Positions 17,154 to 26,704 of a DNA stretch of 64,000 bases are shown here, one piece after another (the stretch's first letter is position 1; every line of letters starts with the position of its first letter). This stretch comes from Sulfitobacter mediterraneus. Lineage in GTDB: Bacteria; Pseudomonadota; Alphaproteobacteria; Rhodobacterales; Rhodobacteraceae. The stretch lies in contig NZ_QBKU01000013.1 of assembly GCF_003054325.1 (NCBI RefSeq), positions 1-64,000 on the forward strand, in the 5' to 3' direction. Both the position numbers and the translations under genes were made by a program. A model generated the notes under the pieces. It saw only the letters and a program-made list of their open reading frames with translations. It searched no databases and was not told where the DNA came from.

Positions 17154-18278
17154 CTAGCGATAAACGCGGTGGTTGCGCAGGCCCCAGTCAGAGTAGAGAT
17201 CGGCCATGATAGTGCCAAACTGCGCCTCTGCCTGCGCCTTCTCGATCACACCTGCGCCAGTGCCGCCAAACACCGTTACAACATCGCCAACCTGCACACC
17301 GCTGATCTTGGTCACATCGGCCACAATGGTGTTCATCGACATTTTGCCTAGGACTGGTACGACCTGACCTTTGATGATCACGGCACTGCGGTTGTGCGCG
17401 TGGCGGTAAAAGCCGTTGGCATAGCCAATGGAAATACAGGCCAGCCGGCTGTCCCGGTCCAGATGATTGGCGCGGTCATAGCCAACGGTCGCACCTTGAG
17501 GGTAGGCCCCGAGGCCAACAACGTGGGCCTTCAATTCCATCGTGGGGACAAAGCCGAGTTCGGGTTTCAAAATTCCATAAATAATCGCACCGCAGCGGTA
17601 CATGTCCGTGTCAATCGGGACATCCGAAACCAGGGTCAATGAACTGCCCGCATGCACAATCAGGTCTGAGCGTTGCAGATCGCTGTTGTCCAAGACCCAG
17701 CCGACCTGGTGTTGGAAAACGGCAGAGTTTTGCTGCAAATGCGCGGGTTCATTCGACGAAAAATGCGTGCAGATCCCGGTGACATGCCCGCCAAGCAGGG
17801 CCAGTATTTCCATGCATGCCGCCTTGCCGGCATCGGTCGACAAATCTAACCCGTCTCGTGACATGCCTTCCGCGTCGAGGGCCAGATGAGCCCTCTCAAG
17901 ATCATGGCCCCCATCCAAAAGGCTGCGATAATGCCGTGCCGCGTCAAGCGATCCGATCTGTTCTTGAACGTGGTCAGATGCGGCACTGCCCATCTCGGCC
18001 AAAGTCGCCGCGCGCAGGCGGATGAGGTCGCCGGTAAAGCCTGCCTCGCGCACGGCGCGGGCCTCAGCGTTGGATGTGATCCCGATGCAGGTGATGCCTT
18101 GCGCCGTGACCAATGGCACAACCTGCTTGATCCCGTGACCGTATGCATCTGCTTTCAGAACGGCGCAAAACTTGGACCGGCTGGGCAACATATTGCAGGC
18201 CAGTTCTAGATTTTTGGAAATGCGGCTTTGGTAGATGTCGCACCAAGAACTGCGGCAAAGATCGCGGCGGTGGGTCAC
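17154..18278 (-). CDS. Alanine / broad-specificity amino acid racemase (PLP)
   Basis: A 374-residue fold-type III PLP enzyme. Lys42 in AVLKADAYGHG is the cofactor lysine. The opposite-face catalytic tyrosine region reads TVGYDRANHLDRDSRL, and SIGYANGFYR plus VLGKMSMNTIVADVT are classic Alr C-terminal blocks. GYDR and DRDSRLA recall periplasmic broad-spectrum racemases (Bsr), although no convincing signal peptide is present. GTG 18278 is the start and lacks a strong ribosome-binding site. It is 79 bases downstream of the deacylase gene in the same direction, so it probably belongs to the amino acid catabolic operon and converts D- to L-substrate or the reverse. Confidence 0.85.
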   Translation of the reverse strand: MTHRRDLCRSSWCDIYQSRISKNLELACNMLPSRSKFCAVLKADAYGHGIKQVVPLVTAQGITCIGITSNAEARAVREAGFTGDLIRLRAATLAEMGSAASDHVQEQIGSLDAARHYRSLLDGGHDLERAHLALDAEGMSRDGLDLSTDAGKAACMEILALLGGHVTGICTHFSSNEPAHLQQNSAVFQHQVGWVLDNSDLQRSDLIVHAGSSLTLVSDVPIDTDMYRCGAIIYGILKPELGFVPTMELKAHVVGLGAYPQGATVGYDRANHLDRDSRLACISIGYANGFYRHAHNRSAVIIKGQVVPVLGKMSMNTIVADVTKISGVQVGDVVTVFGGTGAGVIEKAQAEAQFGTIMADLYSDWGLRNHRVYR

Positions 18279-18357
18279 GAAACAAGCCGCCCAAATGATC
18301 CGCGTTCGTTATGCGTTGGATGAGTTCTCTGGCAAGAATGGGCCATCGCGCCGGTCC

Positions 18358-19650
18358 TCAAATCTCTTCGGTGCCGCACCAGCGGGCGATGAAAGATGCG
18401 GTGGCTTTGGTCACGCGCCGCATACTTTCCAGCTCGACGCGTTCGTTAAACCCATGGATCGCTTCGGCCCTCGGCCCATAGACCAGCGCCGGTGTATCAG
18501 CGTAAAGCCCGAAGAACCGGGCATCTGTTGTTGCCGTGATCGCCGCCTTTTTGAGGTCCGCACCGGTGGCGGCCTGATGGGCATCCCCCAGCGCATCAAT
18601 GGCAGATCTGGCGCGGTCTGAACTGTCTTGCGACAGCGCGTAACCCTCTGCTTCAAACCCGTGATAGACGATCTCGGGCAGGGAATTCCGCAAAAAGTCG
18701 TTTTCCCGCGCCGCGTCCAGAATGACCTCTTCGATCTCGGTTTTGGCGGCCTCAATGGATTGGCCCGGAAAGATCGCCATGCGCACATCAAAGACCGCCC
18801 AGGCGGGCACAGAGCTGGTCCAGTCGCCGCCCTTGATCTTGGCAACATTCAGGTTCAGCGCATGTTCCATATGAGCATAATCATCAGGGCGGTTTTCGGC
18901 GGCATTCCAGCGATGTTCCATCTCGTGTAAGGCCTTGATCAAGGGTATGGCGGCCTCAATCGCATTGGCCCCGCTGCCTGCATAGGCCACATGGGTCGGG
19001 CGGCCCTTGAGATGCACCTGAAACCACAAAACGCCCAATTGCGCGGTGACCAGCTTTTCCGAGAACGGTTCCGGGATCAGCGCGGCATCGGCTTTGTACC
19101 CCCGCGCAAGGCAGGCCAAAGCGCCATTGCCTGTGCATTCCTCCTCGACCACGGATTGATAAAAAACATCTGCCGCAGGGGCCAATCCGCAGGCGGCCAA
19201 AGCGTCCATTGCAAAGAGGTTCGACGCCAGTCCTGCCTTCATATCACCGCCGCCGCGCCCATAAAGCCATCCGCCTTCAACGCGCGGCTCATAGGGCGGG
19301 CTGTCCCACATATCCAGCGGCCCCTCCGGCACCACATCGATATGCCCGTTCAGGATCAGAGATCGCCCGGTTTTGGTCTTTGACTGGCGGGTGCCGACCA
19401 CATTAACCGCGTCCTCGTAAGGCCCAAGCACTGGCGAAAACCCCGGAAGATGCTGGATCTCCGCCACGTCGATCTGCCAGCGGTCCAGCTTATAACCCCG
19501 TGCGGTCAGGGCGCTGGCCATGAAATCCTGCGCGGCCTGTTCTTTGCCTCTGGTCGAGGGAAAAGCGGTCAAGTCAGACAGGAACGCAACTTGCTGATCA
19601 AAGGCCGCATCTACGGCATCAAACAGGCGCGATTGTAAGTCTGATTGCAT
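18358..19650 (-). CDS. M20-family deacylase (ArgE/DapE/ACY1 type)
   Basis: A 430-residue zinc amidohydrolase. Metal-binding motifs are LNGHIDVVPEGP (His-x-Asp), GRGGGDMKAGL (bridging Asp), EEECTGNGAL (catalytic Glu and metal Glu), and the last His in YGPRAEAIHGFNE. It should remove an acyl group from an N-acyl amino acid. The upstream-extended frame (to 19719) overlaps the CoA-transferase gene; ATG 19650 with GGAGCC before it matches the family start (LFDAVDAAFDQQVAFLSDL). It follows CoA-transferase B by 11 bases in an apparent nine-gene operon, implying that the imported amino acid or a pathway intermediate is N-acylated. Confidence 0.88.
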   Translation of the reverse strand: MQSDLQSRLFDAVDAAFDQQVAFLSDLTAFPSTRGKEQAAQDFMASALTARGYKLDRWQIDVAEIQHLPGFSPVLGPYEDAVNVVGTRQSKTKTGRSLILNGHIDVVPEGPLDMWDSPPYEPRVEGGWLYGRGGGDMKAGLASNLFAMDALAACGLAPAADVFYQSVVEEECTGNGALACLARGYKADAALIPEPFSEKLVTAQLGVLWFQVHLKGRPTHVAYAGSGANAIEAAIPLIKALHEMEHRWNAAENRPDDYAHMEHALNLNVAKIKGGDWTSSVPAWAVFDVRMAIFPGQSIEAAKTEIEEVILDAARENDFLRNSLPEIVYHGFEAEGYALSQDSSDRARSAIDALGDAHQAATGADLKKAAITATTDARFFGLYADTPALVYGPRAEAIHGFNERVELESMRRVTKATASFIARWCGTEEI

Positions 19651-19661
19651 GATCTGGCTCC

Positions 19662-20321
19662 TTAAAAACTGGGCAGGGGCGATTGTGGAATGGTCAAGGG
19701 CGCATCGGTGGCGGCGCAAATCTCAGCAGGGCTGACCCCTTGGGCGACCTCGACCAGTGCAAAGCCATCAGGGGTGACATCAATCACTGCCATGTCGGTG
19801 AAAATCCGCGCCACGCAGGCCTGCGCGGTGATCGGAAGGGCGCATTTTGCCTTTAGCTTGGATCGCCCGGCGCGGTCCAAATGGGTCGTCAACACAACCA
19901 CCCGCCGTGCCTTTTGCGCCAATTCGACCCCGCCGCCAACACCGGGTGAAAACTTGCCCGGTATCTTCCAGTTTGCCAGATCGCCATTGGCCGCCACCTC
20001 AAAGGCACCCAGCATCGTCAGGTCCAAACGCCCGGACCGGACCATGGCAAAGCTGGTCGCGCTGTCAAAAAACGCCGATCCCGCCACGGTGGAGACATAG
20101 GCCCCCCCTGCGTCAATCAAATTGCGGTCTGCCTGTTCGGGTGGCAGCACTGGTCCAACTCCGGTCATGCCGTTTTCCGTATGCAGACAAACAGGATAGT
20201 CAGCGGCCAGATGATTGACCACTTGGGTGGGCATACCAATCCCCAGATTGACCACCATCCCCGGTGCAATCTCGCGGGCGGCGCGGGCGATCATGCGGGT
20301 TCTAGCGTCGGACAACGGCAT
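19662..20321 (-). CDS. CoA-transferase subunit B
   Basis: A 219-residue beta subunit of a family I 3-oxoacid/acetate CoA-transferase. Catalytic Glu49 is in HTENGMTGVGP, and VVNLGIGMPTQVVNHL precedes it; GGGVELAQKARRVVVLTTH is a further family block. ATG 20321 has GAGGA upstream, and the first 20 bases overlap the end of subunit A, so the two subunits are made in step. With subunit A it would move CoA between a carboxylate produced after transamination and an acyl-CoA donor. The specific acid is unknown. Confidence 0.92.
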   Translation of the reverse strand: MPLSDARTRMIARAAREIAPGMVVNLGIGMPTQVVNHLAADYPVCLHTENGMTGVGPVLPPEQADRNLIDAGGAYVSTVAGSAFFDSATSFAMVRSGRLDLTMLGAFEVAANGDLANWKIPGKFSPGVGGGVELAQKARRVVVLTTHLDRAGRSKLKAKCALPITAQACVARIFTDMAVIDVTPDGFALVEVAQGVSPAEICAATDAPLTIPQSPLPSF

Positions 20322-20994
20322 ATTCCTCGGACAAGTTTTCCAACTGTGTGACGTGATCGACAAAAACGCCCGCAGTTTGCACCGCGTTGGCTGCAATTTC
20401 CCCGGGAAGGACAACAGTCTCGGCCTCAACGATGACACAAGCCGCGGCCATCGCCATCAGCGGGCTGAAGTTCTGCGCTGTGGCAGCATAGGTCAGATTG
20501 CCAAAAGTATCGGCGCGATCCGCGTGGATCAGGGCCACATCGGCCCGCAAGGCAGGCTCAACCAGATAGGTTGTTCCCTGCATCTTGACCACCTGTTTGC
20601 CTTCGGCCAGTTCGGTTCCGATGCCAATATCGCTTAGCACCCCGCCAAGGCCGCTGCCGCCAGCACGAATGCGCTCTGCCAAGATGCCTTGGGGATTGAA
20701 TTCAACGTCTATCGCGCCGGAGTTCATCAATCCAATGGCGTGGCTGTTCAGCCCCAGATGGGTGGTGATCAGCCGCGCCACCTGTCCGCTGCGCAGCAGA
20801 TGATCAACGCCCATGCCTGGTTCATTGGCGTCATTCTTGATCACGGTCAGATTGCGAGCGTCTTGTTGGACAAGTGCCTGGATCAGCGTGAAAGGCGTGC
20901 CGGGCACGCCAAACCCGCCGATCATAACCGTATCGCCATCCTTGATCCGGCCCACCGCTGCCGCGATGTCACATCGTTTGTCGCGCAGCTTCAT
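20302..20994 (-). CDS. CoA-transferase subunit A
   Basis: A 230-residue alpha subunit of a family I CoA-transferase, with VMIGGFGVPGTP near the N-terminus, HLGLNSHAIGLMNSG, and DRADTFGNLTY further on, as in AtoD/ScoA-type proteins. It starts 4 bases inside the end of the aminotransferase gene (ATGA-type overlap) and overlaps subunit B. Coupled translation with both neighbours supports one pathway in which the aminotransferase product is oxidised or cleaved to an acid that this enzyme activates. Confidence 0.92.
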   Translation of the reverse strand: MKLRDKRCDIAAAVGRIKDGDTVMIGGFGVPGTPFTLIQALVQQDARNLTVIKNDANEPGMGVDHLLRSGQVARLITTHLGLNSHAIGLMNSGAIDVEFNPQGILAERIRAGGSGLGGVLSDIGIGTELAEGKQVVKMQGTTYLVEPALRADVALIHADRADTFGNLTYAATAQNFSPLMAMAAACVIVEAETVVLPGEIAANAVQTAGVFVDHVTQLENLSEEYAVVRR

Positions 20995-22343
20995 TGCGCG
21001 CCCTCGACGTGCAGTCCGGTTTCAGCCGCGAAAGCATCCAGCGCCGCGCAAAGGATCGTCATCATCTCGTCAATCTGGGCTTCGGTGATGATCAAGGGTG
21101 GGGCCAGCAGAAAATGATCGCCCGCCGTGCCGCCACGTGTGCGGCGCGAATAGATGATCAAACCGCGCTCATAGGCCAGTTCAACCAGCCGAGCATGCGC
21201 CTCAAGGGCGGGCGGCAAAGGCTCCATGCTTTCACGGTCGCTGACAAATTCAAACGCGGTCAAAAGCCCCTTGCCGCGCACGTCCCCGATGAACGGATAA
21301 CCCTCCATCAACCCGCACAGCCGTGCCATCAGCACCTCGCCCATTTTTGCGGCGTTTTCGATCAGACCTTGGTCTTCCATTTCTTCCAGCACGGCCAGCC
21401 CCGCCGAACAGGCCAAAGGATTGCCTGCATAGGTGAACCCATGCAAAAACCCGCCCGCATCCAGCACCGGTTCGACCAGCCGCGCCCCGGCGACAATCGC
21501 GCCCAAGGGCGCATAGCCCGCGCCAAACCCCTTGGACATGGCCACGATATCCGGCGTGATGCCCCAATGTTCGGCAGCAAGGAATTTGCCGGTGCGTCCC
21601 GCGCCTGTCATGACCTCGTCGTAAATCAGCAACACGTCAAATTCGTCGCAAATTTCACGGATGCGGCCATAGTAACTGTCGGGCGCAACCAAAGCGCCGG
21701 TCGAGGCCCCGCCGACCGGCTCCATCAAGAACGCCAGAACTGTTTCAGGGCCTTCCTCGATGATCTTGTCGCGCAGCATTTCCGCGTACTTCAGGCCCCG
21801 TGCCTCTTCGCTGAGGTTGTCACGGTCCAGGTAAGTGGCAGGCGCGGGAATGCTTGGCATCCCTTTCATCATCGGGTCAAAAGGCGCACGCAGCGGATCA
21901 TAGCCGGTCAGATCAAGCGCCCCCAACGTACACCCATGATAGGATGGAAACCGTGAGATGACCTTGCTGCGGCTGCCTTGCCCTTGTGTCAGCGCATATT
22001 GCCGGGCCAGCTTGAGTGCGCTTTCCACGGCCTCCGACCCGCCAGAGACAAAGAACACCCTGTCCAGCCCTTCGGGCGTCATGGCGACCGTCTTGGCCGC
22101 CAGATCCTCAGACGGGTGAGTGCGGAAATGCAGGCGATACCCAAAGGTGGCCTTGTCCATCTGGACCTTGATCTTGGCCAGCACACGTGGGTTGGAATGG
22201 CCAATGTTCGACACCATCGCACCAGAAGAGCCGTCGATGTAGCGTTTGCCTGCCTCATCAAACAGATAGATGCCTTCGCCCCGATCCAAAAACGGGCGCG
22301 GGTTGCGCGATTGGTAGAACAGATAGGAGGGCGCGTCGGTCAC
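20991..22343 (-). CDS. Class III (omega) PLP aminotransferase
   Basis: A 450-residue fold-type I aminotransferase. The PLP lysine is Lys271 in [15 protein letters not shown], Asp242 in [15 protein letters not shown] binds the pyridine nitrogen, and [14 protein letters not shown] binds phosphate. Members act on omega-amino groups (beta-alanine, GABA, ornithine, taurine) or on diamines. It overlaps the ABC ATPase gene by 4 bases upstream and the CoA-transferase A gene by 4 bases downstream. The imported amino acid is probably its substrate; identity cannot be read from the sequence. Confidence 0.92.
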   Translation of the reverse strand: MTDAPSYLFYQSRNPRPFLDRGEGIYLFDEAGKRYIDGSSGAMVSNIGHSNPRVLAKIKVQMDKATFGYRLHFRTHPSEDLAAKTVAMTPEGLDRVFFVSGGSEAVESALKLARQYALTQGQGSRSKVISRFPSYHGCTLGALDLTGYDPLRAPFDPMMKGMPSIPAPATYLDRDNLSEEARGLKYAEMLRDKIIEEGPETVLAFLMEPVGGASTGALVAPDSYYGRIREICDEFDVLLIYDEVMTGAGRTGKFLAAEHWGITPDIVAMSKGFGAGYAPLGAIVAGARLVEPVLDAGGFLHGFTYAGNPLACSAGLAVLEEMEDQGLIENAAKMGEVLMARLCGLMEGYPFIGDVRGKGLLTAFEFVSDRESMEPLPPALEAHARLVELAYERGLIIYSRRTRGGTAGDHFLLAPPLIITEAQIDEMMTILCAALDAFAAETGLHVEGAQ

Positions 22344-23110
22344 TTGGCACCTTCGATGTGTTTGCGCAGAAATTCGCGGGTGCGGTCTTTGACAGGGTTC
22401 TTGAACACAACCTCGGGCGGACCCTCTTCAACCACAACGCCTTGATCCATAAACAGAACCCGATCACAAACCGCCGCGGCAAAATCCATCTCGTGGGTGA
22501 CGATGATCATGGTCATGTGATCCTCGGCCAGCTTCTTCATCACTTGATTCACCTCATCCACCAATTCAGGATCAAGGGCGGATGTGGCTTCATCAAACAG
22601 CATCAACTTGGGCTTCATCGCCAAGGCGCGGGCGATCGCAACCCGCTGTTTCTGGCCGCCGGACAATTGCGAGGGGTAATACTCAATCCGTTCAAGCATC
22701 CCGACATGGTCAAGCTGTTCTTCGGCCAGCTTGTTCGCCTCAGCCTTGGACAGATCCTTGAGCAACATCGGCGCCATGGTGACATTTTCGCGCACCGTCA
22801 AATGCGGGAACAGGTTGAAATGCTGGAACACCATGCCAATCTGTTGGCGCATCTCGTTGATGTGTTTCTCATATTGGCGGTGGGGCAGGGTCTTGTTGAC
22901 CTGCACCCCGTCCAGCCAGATCTCACCGCCGGTCAGCGCATCAAGATCATTGATCGCCCGCAGCAGGGTTGATTTGCCCGATCCCGACGGGCCAATGATG
23001 GCAACAATCTGGCCGCGTTCCACGGTCAGGCTGATGTCTTTGAGCACCTCAAGTTTGCCAAAGGATTTCTGTGCGTGTTCAATTCTGACGAAGTCGGATG
23101 TGTCGGTCAT
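22340..23110 (-). CDS. Polar amino acid ABC transporter ATP-binding protein
   Basis: A 256-residue ATPase of the GlnQ/HisP class. Walker A is [13 protein letters not shown], the Q-loop [19 protein letters not shown], the signature [15 protein letters not shown] and Walker [15 protein letters not shown], followed by the family motif [23 protein letters not shown] 23110 with AAGGGG upstream is preferred to the more distant start at 23155. It serves the two permeases and binding protein encoded upstream. Confidence 0.95.
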   Translation of the reverse strand: MTDTSDFVRIEHAQKSFGKLEVLKDISLTVERGQIVAIIGPSGSGKSTLLRAINDLDALTGGEIWLDGVQVNKTLPHRQYEKHINEMRQQIGMVFQHFNLFPHLTVRENVTMAPMLLKDLSKAEANKLAEEQLDHVGMLERIEYYPSQLSGGQKQRVAIARALAMKPKLMLFDEATSALDPELVDEVNQVMKKLAEDHMTMIIVTHEMDFAAAVCDRVLFMDQGVVVEEGPPEVVFKNPVKDRTREFLRKHIEGAK

Positions 23111-23126
23111 GTCTGGCCCCTTGAGA

Positions 23127-23783
23127 TCAGCGTGAGATGGAGATGCGGCGCTCAATCCGGCGCTGCACCCATTCCATTCCGAGATTGATGACGTAGTAAC
23201 AGGCCGCCGCCAGCAGATAGAATTCGAAGGGGCGGTAGGTCTTGCCGATGACGCGCTGGGCCGACAAGGTCAGCTCACTCACCCCGATAACCGAAACCAA
23301 TGCGCTGTCCTTCAGCAGGGCGATCATGTTGTTGCCAATCGGCGGCAGCACGGCCCGTACCGCTTGCGGGATCACCACCTTGCGCAGCGCCTCGCCGCGG
23401 CTGAGACCCAATGTGCGGGCCGCTTCCATTTGACCCTTGTCCACCGCTAGGATCGCGGTCTGGATCAGTTCGGAGTTATAGACGGCAAAGTGCAGGCCAA
23501 GGCCGATGATACCGGCAACAAATGCGGGCAGGTCGATACCGATCTGCACCAGGCCGAAGTAGATCAAGAACAGTTGCAACAGCAGCGGCGTGCCCATGAA
23601 GAGCCACGCAAAAAGGCGGAACGGCTGCCGCAAAAGCCAAGGCCCGTAAAGCGCGATCACCGCAAAAACGATCCCGCCGAAGAAGCTGAGCAAGGCGGCG
23701 GCAACAGTGATCCCTATGGTCCAGGCACAGCCCAGAAGGATCACATCCATGTATTTGGGAACAATAGAGAAATCGAGACCCAT
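23127..23783 (-). CDS. Polar amino acid ABC transporter permease (second)
   Basis: A 218-residue inner membrane permease of the HisM/GlnP family with about five transmembrane helices. The EAA-type cytoplasmic loop ([20 protein letters not shown] followed by [13 protein letters not shown]) contacts the ATPase. It lies 16 bases upstream of the ATPase gene and is paired with the permease at 23802-24449, which it resembles in layout (both carry YTx[19 protein letters not shown] ends). Confidence 0.93.
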   Translation of the reverse strand: MGLDFSIVPKYMDVILLGCAWTIGITVAAALLSFFGGIVFAVIALYGPWLLRQPFRLFAWLFMGTPLLLQLFLIYFGLVQIGIDLPAFVAGIIGLGLHFAVYNSELIQTAILAVDKGQMEAARTLGLSRGEALRKVVIPQAVRAVLPPIGNNMIALLKDSALVSVIGVSELTLSAQRVIGKTYRPFEFYLLAAACYYVINLGMEWVQRRIERRISISR

Positions 23784-23801
23784 CTGTGCGTCCTTTCCTG
23801 A

Positions 23802-24449
23802 TCAGGTGATCTGTGCTTTGCGGTCCAGCCAGGCAATGCCCCGGCCAGCCACGTAGATGATGATCATGTAAAGAATCCCGGCCAGCAGGAACATTTCAAA
23901 GGGCTTGTAGGTCGATCCGATATAGCGCTGCGCGGTATAGGTCAGCTCAACCACAGAGATCGCCGCGACAAGCGCCGTTGCCTTGATCAGTGCATTGATG
24001 TTGACGCCCAGGGGGCGGATCATCAGGCGTGCCGATTGCGGCAGAATGACCTTGTACATCGCTTGCCATTGGCTGAGGCCCAAAGTCCGCGCGGCTTCAC
24101 CCTGGCCCTTGTCGATGGTGATGATTGCACCCCGAATGGTTTCGGTCATATAGGCCCCGGCGTTGACACCAAGGCCAATCACGCCGGCCTCGAAGGCATC
24201 CAGTTGGATGCCGATCTGCGGCCCGCCAAAGTAGAGAATGAACAATTGGATCAGCGCGGGCGTGCCGCGAATGACACTGACATAAGCCGCGCCGATGAAC
24301 CGTAATGTGCGAAACCGCGACAACCGCGCCGCGGCCCCAAGGGCCCCGCAAGTCAGACCCAATATGGCGGTCAACACCGACAATAGGATGGTCAGCCAAG
24401 CCGCCTCAAGAAAGAACGGATAGACCTTCAGCATCAGTTCAAAGTCCAT
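23802..24449 (-). CDS. Polar amino acid ABC transporter permease (first)
   Basis: A 215-residue HisQ/GlnP-type permease with about five transmembrane helices. The EAA loop is [20 protein letters not shown] with PQSARLMIRPLGVN, and the end YTAQRYIGSTYKPFEMFLLA mirrors its partner. AGGAGGG precedes the ATG. It starts after a 217-base gap from the binding-protein gene that contains an attenuator-like hairpin. Confidence 0.93.
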   Translation of the reverse strand: MDFELMLKVYPFFLEAAWLTILLSVLTAILGLTCGALGAAARLSRFRTLRFIGAAYVSVIRGTPALIQLFILYFGGPQIGIQLDAFEAGVIGLGVNAGAYMTETIRGAIITIDKGQGEAARTLGLSQWQAMYKVILPQSARLMIRPLGVNINALIKATALVAAISVVELTYTAQRYIGSTYKPFEMFLLAGILYMIIIYVAGRGIAWLDRKAQIT

Positions 24450-24626
24450 GCCGCCCTCCTTTTGTAAAGTGACCTGATAAGAGAGTGACCTGCCTGTTCG
24501 CCATCAAAGAAAATCCTGCGCAGAAGAACATGAAAGCCCGGACCTGACGTTCGGCTTTGACCGCCAGCTTGGCCCCGGAGTTTGCCCCATCGTCGGGCAG
24601 GAGGGCGGAGCAGTCAAACCGCTTGC

Positions 24627-24658
24627 AAAAATCCCCCACCGCACAGGGGCGGAAGGGG
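24627..24658 (-). terminator. Attenuator-like hairpin between binding-protein and permease genes
   Basis: On the minus strand CCCC-TT-CCGC pairs with GCGG-TG-GGGG around a CCCTGT loop, and GATTTTT follows. It begins a few bases after the binding-protein stop. A partial terminator here would give more binding protein than membrane subunits, as is usual in ABC import operons. Confidence 0.6.
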
Positions 24659-24666
24659 CAGGGAGG

Positions 24667-25443
24667 TTAGCGGATGTCAGCGCCGATCCACTTTTCGGCC
24701 AGCGCCAGATAGGTGCCATCTTCCATCATGGAATCCAGCGCCGCCTGCATGGCTGCGGCCAGTTCGGGGTTGCCTTCACGAATGGCGATGCCAGCGCCAA
24801 AGGGCTTGGTGTCCGGATCGTCAAACATCGCAAATTCCTGGCCCTTGGCAGTCATCGCCAGAATGGCGGCGATGGAATCGTTCACGATCGCATCTACACG
24901 GCCATTTTCCAGCTCCAACAGCAGCTCAGGCAAGCCTTTGTAGGTGTTGATCGAATATCCTTTCGCGCGCGCCCAATCCTCATGGGTTTCGCCCAATGTC
25001 AGGCCAACTTTTTTGCCATCCAGATCCGCCAGACTGGTGATGTCTGATCCGGGCTTGGTAAAGATGGCGCGTTTGTCGGAATAGTAGGGGCCGACAAAAT
25101 CCACCACTTCGTCCCGTTCTGCGGTGATGGTCATGGACCCGACGATGGCATCGTATTTGTTGGCCAGCAGGCCGCCGATGATCCCGTCCCATGCGGTCGT
25201 CACGATCTCGGCTTCCAAACCCATCCGCTTGGCGATCTCGGTGCCGACGGCAGGGTCAAAGCCGACCACCTTGTTTTCATCGTTTACAAAGTTGAACGGA
25301 GGATAGGCACCGGACATCGAAATGCGAATGACGCCCTTTTCCTTGAGTGTATCGAGTTCCTCTGCGGCGGCTGCGGTCAGCCCAAAAACCGCCAGCGAAG
25401 CTGCGGCGATTGCAGATTTCAGAATTGTGCGGCGAACAGTCAT
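24667..25443 (-). CDS. Polar amino acid ABC transporter periplasmic binding protein
   Basis: A 258-residue SBP_bac_3 protein with a Sec signal peptide (KSAIAAASLAVFGLTAAAAEE, cleavage near residue 27). GAYPPFNFVNDENKVVGFDP and DAIVGSMTITAERDEVVDFV are typical family blocks, with Arg in AER able to bind an alpha-carboxylate. GGGAG precedes the ATG. First gene of the operon and divergent from the LysR gene at 25571 with a 127-base shared promoter region. Ligand is an amino acid or an N-acyl amino acid. Confidence 0.93.
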   Translation of the reverse strand: MTVRRTILKSAIAAASLAVFGLTAAAAEELDTLKEKGVIRISMSGAYPPFNFVNDENKVVGFDPAVGTEIAKRMGLEAEIVTTAWDGIIGGLLANKYDAIVGSMTITAERDEVVDFVGPYYSDKRAIFTKPGSDITSLADLDGKKVGLTLGETHEDWARAKGYSINTYKGLPELLLELENGRVDAIVNDSIAAILAMTAKGQEFAMFDDPDTKPFGAGIAIREGNPELAAAMQAALDSMMEDGTYLALAEKWIGADIR

Positions 25444-25570
25444 TTTTTTCTCCCGGTTGTTACTGCGCCGGGGGTGAAACCCCGGCGATATTGGCGGATT
25501 CCCCGCTCTGCAAAAACACTTGCATGGCCCCTAACATCGTGCAAATAAATAATAGGTATCTTCAATATAG

Positions 25571-26554
25571 ATGAAATCTATGCGCCTTCCCCATCAGCAA
25601 CGTTTCCCCTGGAACCTCGACTGGAACCTGCTGCGCATGTTTATGGTGGTGGTCGAACAGCGCGGAATTTCAAAAGCCGCGGATTTTCTCGGCCTCAAAC
25701 AGCCTACGGTTTCAGCCGCGCTCAAGCGGTTGGAATTGTCCACGGGCAGAACGTTGATCATCCGAAAACCCAATGAGTTTACCATCACCCGTGCGGGGCA
25801 GGTGCTTTATACCGAATGCGCGACGATCTTTGGCTCGATCTCGCAATTGCCGGCCCTCATGGATGTCGACAACACCGATCTGCGCGGCCATCTGTCGATT
25901 GCGATCACCAGTTATGTGATTTCGGACCATTTTGATGATTTTCTGAACCGGTTTTCCAAGGCGCATCCAAATGTGACCTATTCCTTTACTGTGTCCGAAA
26001 GTGATGAGGTCGAAACCGCGATTTCCCAAAACCGGGCAAGTTGCGGCATCTGTCTGCTGTCCAAGGCGCCAAAGAACCTCGATACCATGGTGCTCTACCG
26101 CGAATACTTTGGCCTTTACTGCGGTGCGCGGCATCCGCTCTTTAACGTTGCAGACATTGAGCCCAAAGAACTGGAGGGTGAGCCGTTTGTGGCCTTCCAG
26201 ACTGAGGCCGAAGGTGGCCCGCTTGAGGCGATAGCCCATCTTCGCGCCCGGCTGGGGCTGGCCAACACATGGCGCGGCGTATCTTCCAGCTTGAATGAAA
26301 TCCGGCGCATGATCATGGCCAATATCGGCATCGGGGCCCTGCCGGTCCACGTGGCGCAGCAAGACGTGATCGCGGGCCATATCCGCCAGTTGCCGCCCTA
26401 TGAAGATTTGCCGATGGTGAACATCTATTTGATCAGCAATCCGGCTCGCCGCCAATCAGAGGCAGACGCGGTGTTTCTCACCGCACTTGCGAAAGAGCTC
26501 TCTGCCATCGACATTGCCGAACGAACTTACGGTCCGGAACCTACACCATCTTGA
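25571..26554 (+). CDS. LysR-family transcriptional regulator
   Basis: A 327-residue LTTR. The winged HTH is at about residues 15-75 (NLLRMFMVVVEQRGISKAAD, FLGLKQPTVSAALKRLELST) and the rest is an effector-binding domain (GHLSIAITSYVISDHFDDFL). A start at ATG 25580 is equally possible. Divergence from the amino acid importer operon, with 127 bases between starts, makes that operon its likely target; the T-N11-A-type site cannot be fixed by eye. Confidence 0.9.
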   Translation: MKSMRLPHQQRFPWNLDWNLLRMFMVVVEQRGISKAADFLGLKQPTVSAALKRLELSTGRTLIIRKPNEFTITRAGQVLYTECATIFGSISQLPALMDVDNTDLRGHLSIAITSYVISDHFDDFLNRFSKAHPNVTYSFTVSESDEVETAISQNRASCGICLLSKAPKNLDTMVLYREYFGLYCGARHPLFNVADIEPKELEGEPFVAFQTEAEGGPLEAIAHLRARLGLANTWRGVSSSLNEIRRMIMANIGIGALPVHVAQQDVIAGHIRQLPPYEDLPMVNIYLISNPARRQSEADAVFLTALAKELSAIDIAERTYGPEPTPS

Positions 26555-26704
26555 GGCCGGCCAAAGGCGCACGTCCCGCAGTTATTGCAGACAAAACCAA
26601 TTGCGCATGTGCCCCTTGCAACTTAGGGTTTTTGAAACGCGCTCCAAAGCCAATGATGCGACAGGCGGCATGAAAAGAGTTGGCAGGGAAAGGCCAGTGT
26701 AGAA

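Noticed and set aside
21000..22450. Long plus-strand frames across the aminotransferase (for example 20994-21956)
   Set aside because: Antisense frames without start signals; the minus-strand gene has all PLP motifs.
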